Positions 6,377 to 6,446 of a stretch of 6,446 nt of DNA are shown piece after piece; position 1 is the first letter of the stretch; every line of letters starts with the position of its first letter. The stretch comes from Eubacterium sp. (GTDB lineage Bacteria; Bacillota; Clostridia; Lachnospirales; Lachnospiraceae). The stretch is from NCBI GenBank assembly GCA_017445525.1, contig JAFSTZ010000431.1, positions 1-6,446 of the forward strand, read 5' to 3'. Under the pieces are notes generated by a model. It did no database searches. It was not told the DNA's origin and worked only from the letters and a program-made list of their open reading frames with translations. Both the position numbers and the translations under genes were made by a program.

Positions 6377-6446
6377 TTACGCCTCCAAAAGGAACTTCAT
6401 CGTCTTCTCAATCTCGGGTGGAACATCAAAACCGTTTTTGGTAAAC
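6377..6446 (-). CDS. C-terminal end of an unidentified gene (5' part outside window)
   Basis: An open frame enters from the right edge and ends at TAA (6379-6377), giving 22 residues: FTKNGFDVPPE followed by IEKTMKFLLEA. It is supported as coding by its position 4 bases before the next ATG and by containing that gene's GGAGG ribosome binding site, a typical operon junction. The fragment is too short to recognise. The end looks like a soluble amphipathic helix, and nothing indicates a membrane segment. Confidence 0.6.
   Translation of the reverse strand, partial: FTKNGFDVPPEIEKTMKFLLEA

Noticed and set aside
5638..6444. 268-codon open frame on the plus strand
   Set aside because: It lies entirely antisense to the 506-residue protein, has no recognisable domain, is rich in Leu/Cys/Ile as expected for a reverse-complement shadow, and lacks a clear ribosome binding site.

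Overview
The window looks like a chromosomal stretch from a low-to-moderate-GC Firmicute, most likely a Lachnospiraceae-type Clostridia. This is an inference from strong GGAGG-type ribosome binding sites, frequent ATA and AGA/AGG codons, a consensus sigma-A-type promoter, and a MoxR / DUF58 / transglutaminase gene order like Bacillus yeaC-yeaD-yebA. The genus cannot be fixed by eye. All genes lie on the minus strand, so transcription runs from high to low coordinates. No RNA genes, mobile elements or CRISPR arrays were seen, and no stretch over about 130 bases lacks a gene.

In transcription order: (1) the last 22 codons of an unidentified gene (6446-6377). (2) A 506-residue protein (6372-4852) with a TPR-like helical N-terminus, a long acidic linker, and a C-terminal domain that reads as a degenerate CbxX/CfxQ (SpoVK-like) AAA+ domain. 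Its Walker A lysine, Walker B aspartate, likely arginine finger and lid are missing, so it is probably a pseudo-ATPase. (3) A 126-base intergenic region with a near-consensus promoter (TTGACG, 18 bp, TGA-TATAAT) and a 16-bp palindrome overlapping the -10 box. (4) murA (4725-3421), the first committed enzyme of peptidoglycan synthesis. (5) A 46-base gap with a small hairpin, then a MoxR-type AAA+ ATPase (3374-2445). (6) A membrane-anchored DUF58 protein (2430-1300), 14 bases after it. (7) A polytopic TgpA/YebA-like membrane protein (1319-1, cut by the window edge) that starts at a TTG codon inside the 3' end of the DUF58 gene.

Genes 4 to 7 look like one transcription unit driven by the promoter before murA: spacing is tight, one pair overlaps, and no terminator with a U-tract is visible. 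MurA supplies UDP-GlcNAc-enolpyruvate in the cytoplasm. The MoxR-DUF58-transglutaminase trio is a conserved module thought to act at the membrane and envelope, with MoxR as a chaperone-like ATPase, DUF58 as a membrane partner, and the transglutaminase-like protein facing outside. Linking murA to this trio suggests an envelope role, but that is inferred from context only. The strongest candidate for something little described is the TPR plus degenerate AAA+ protein.
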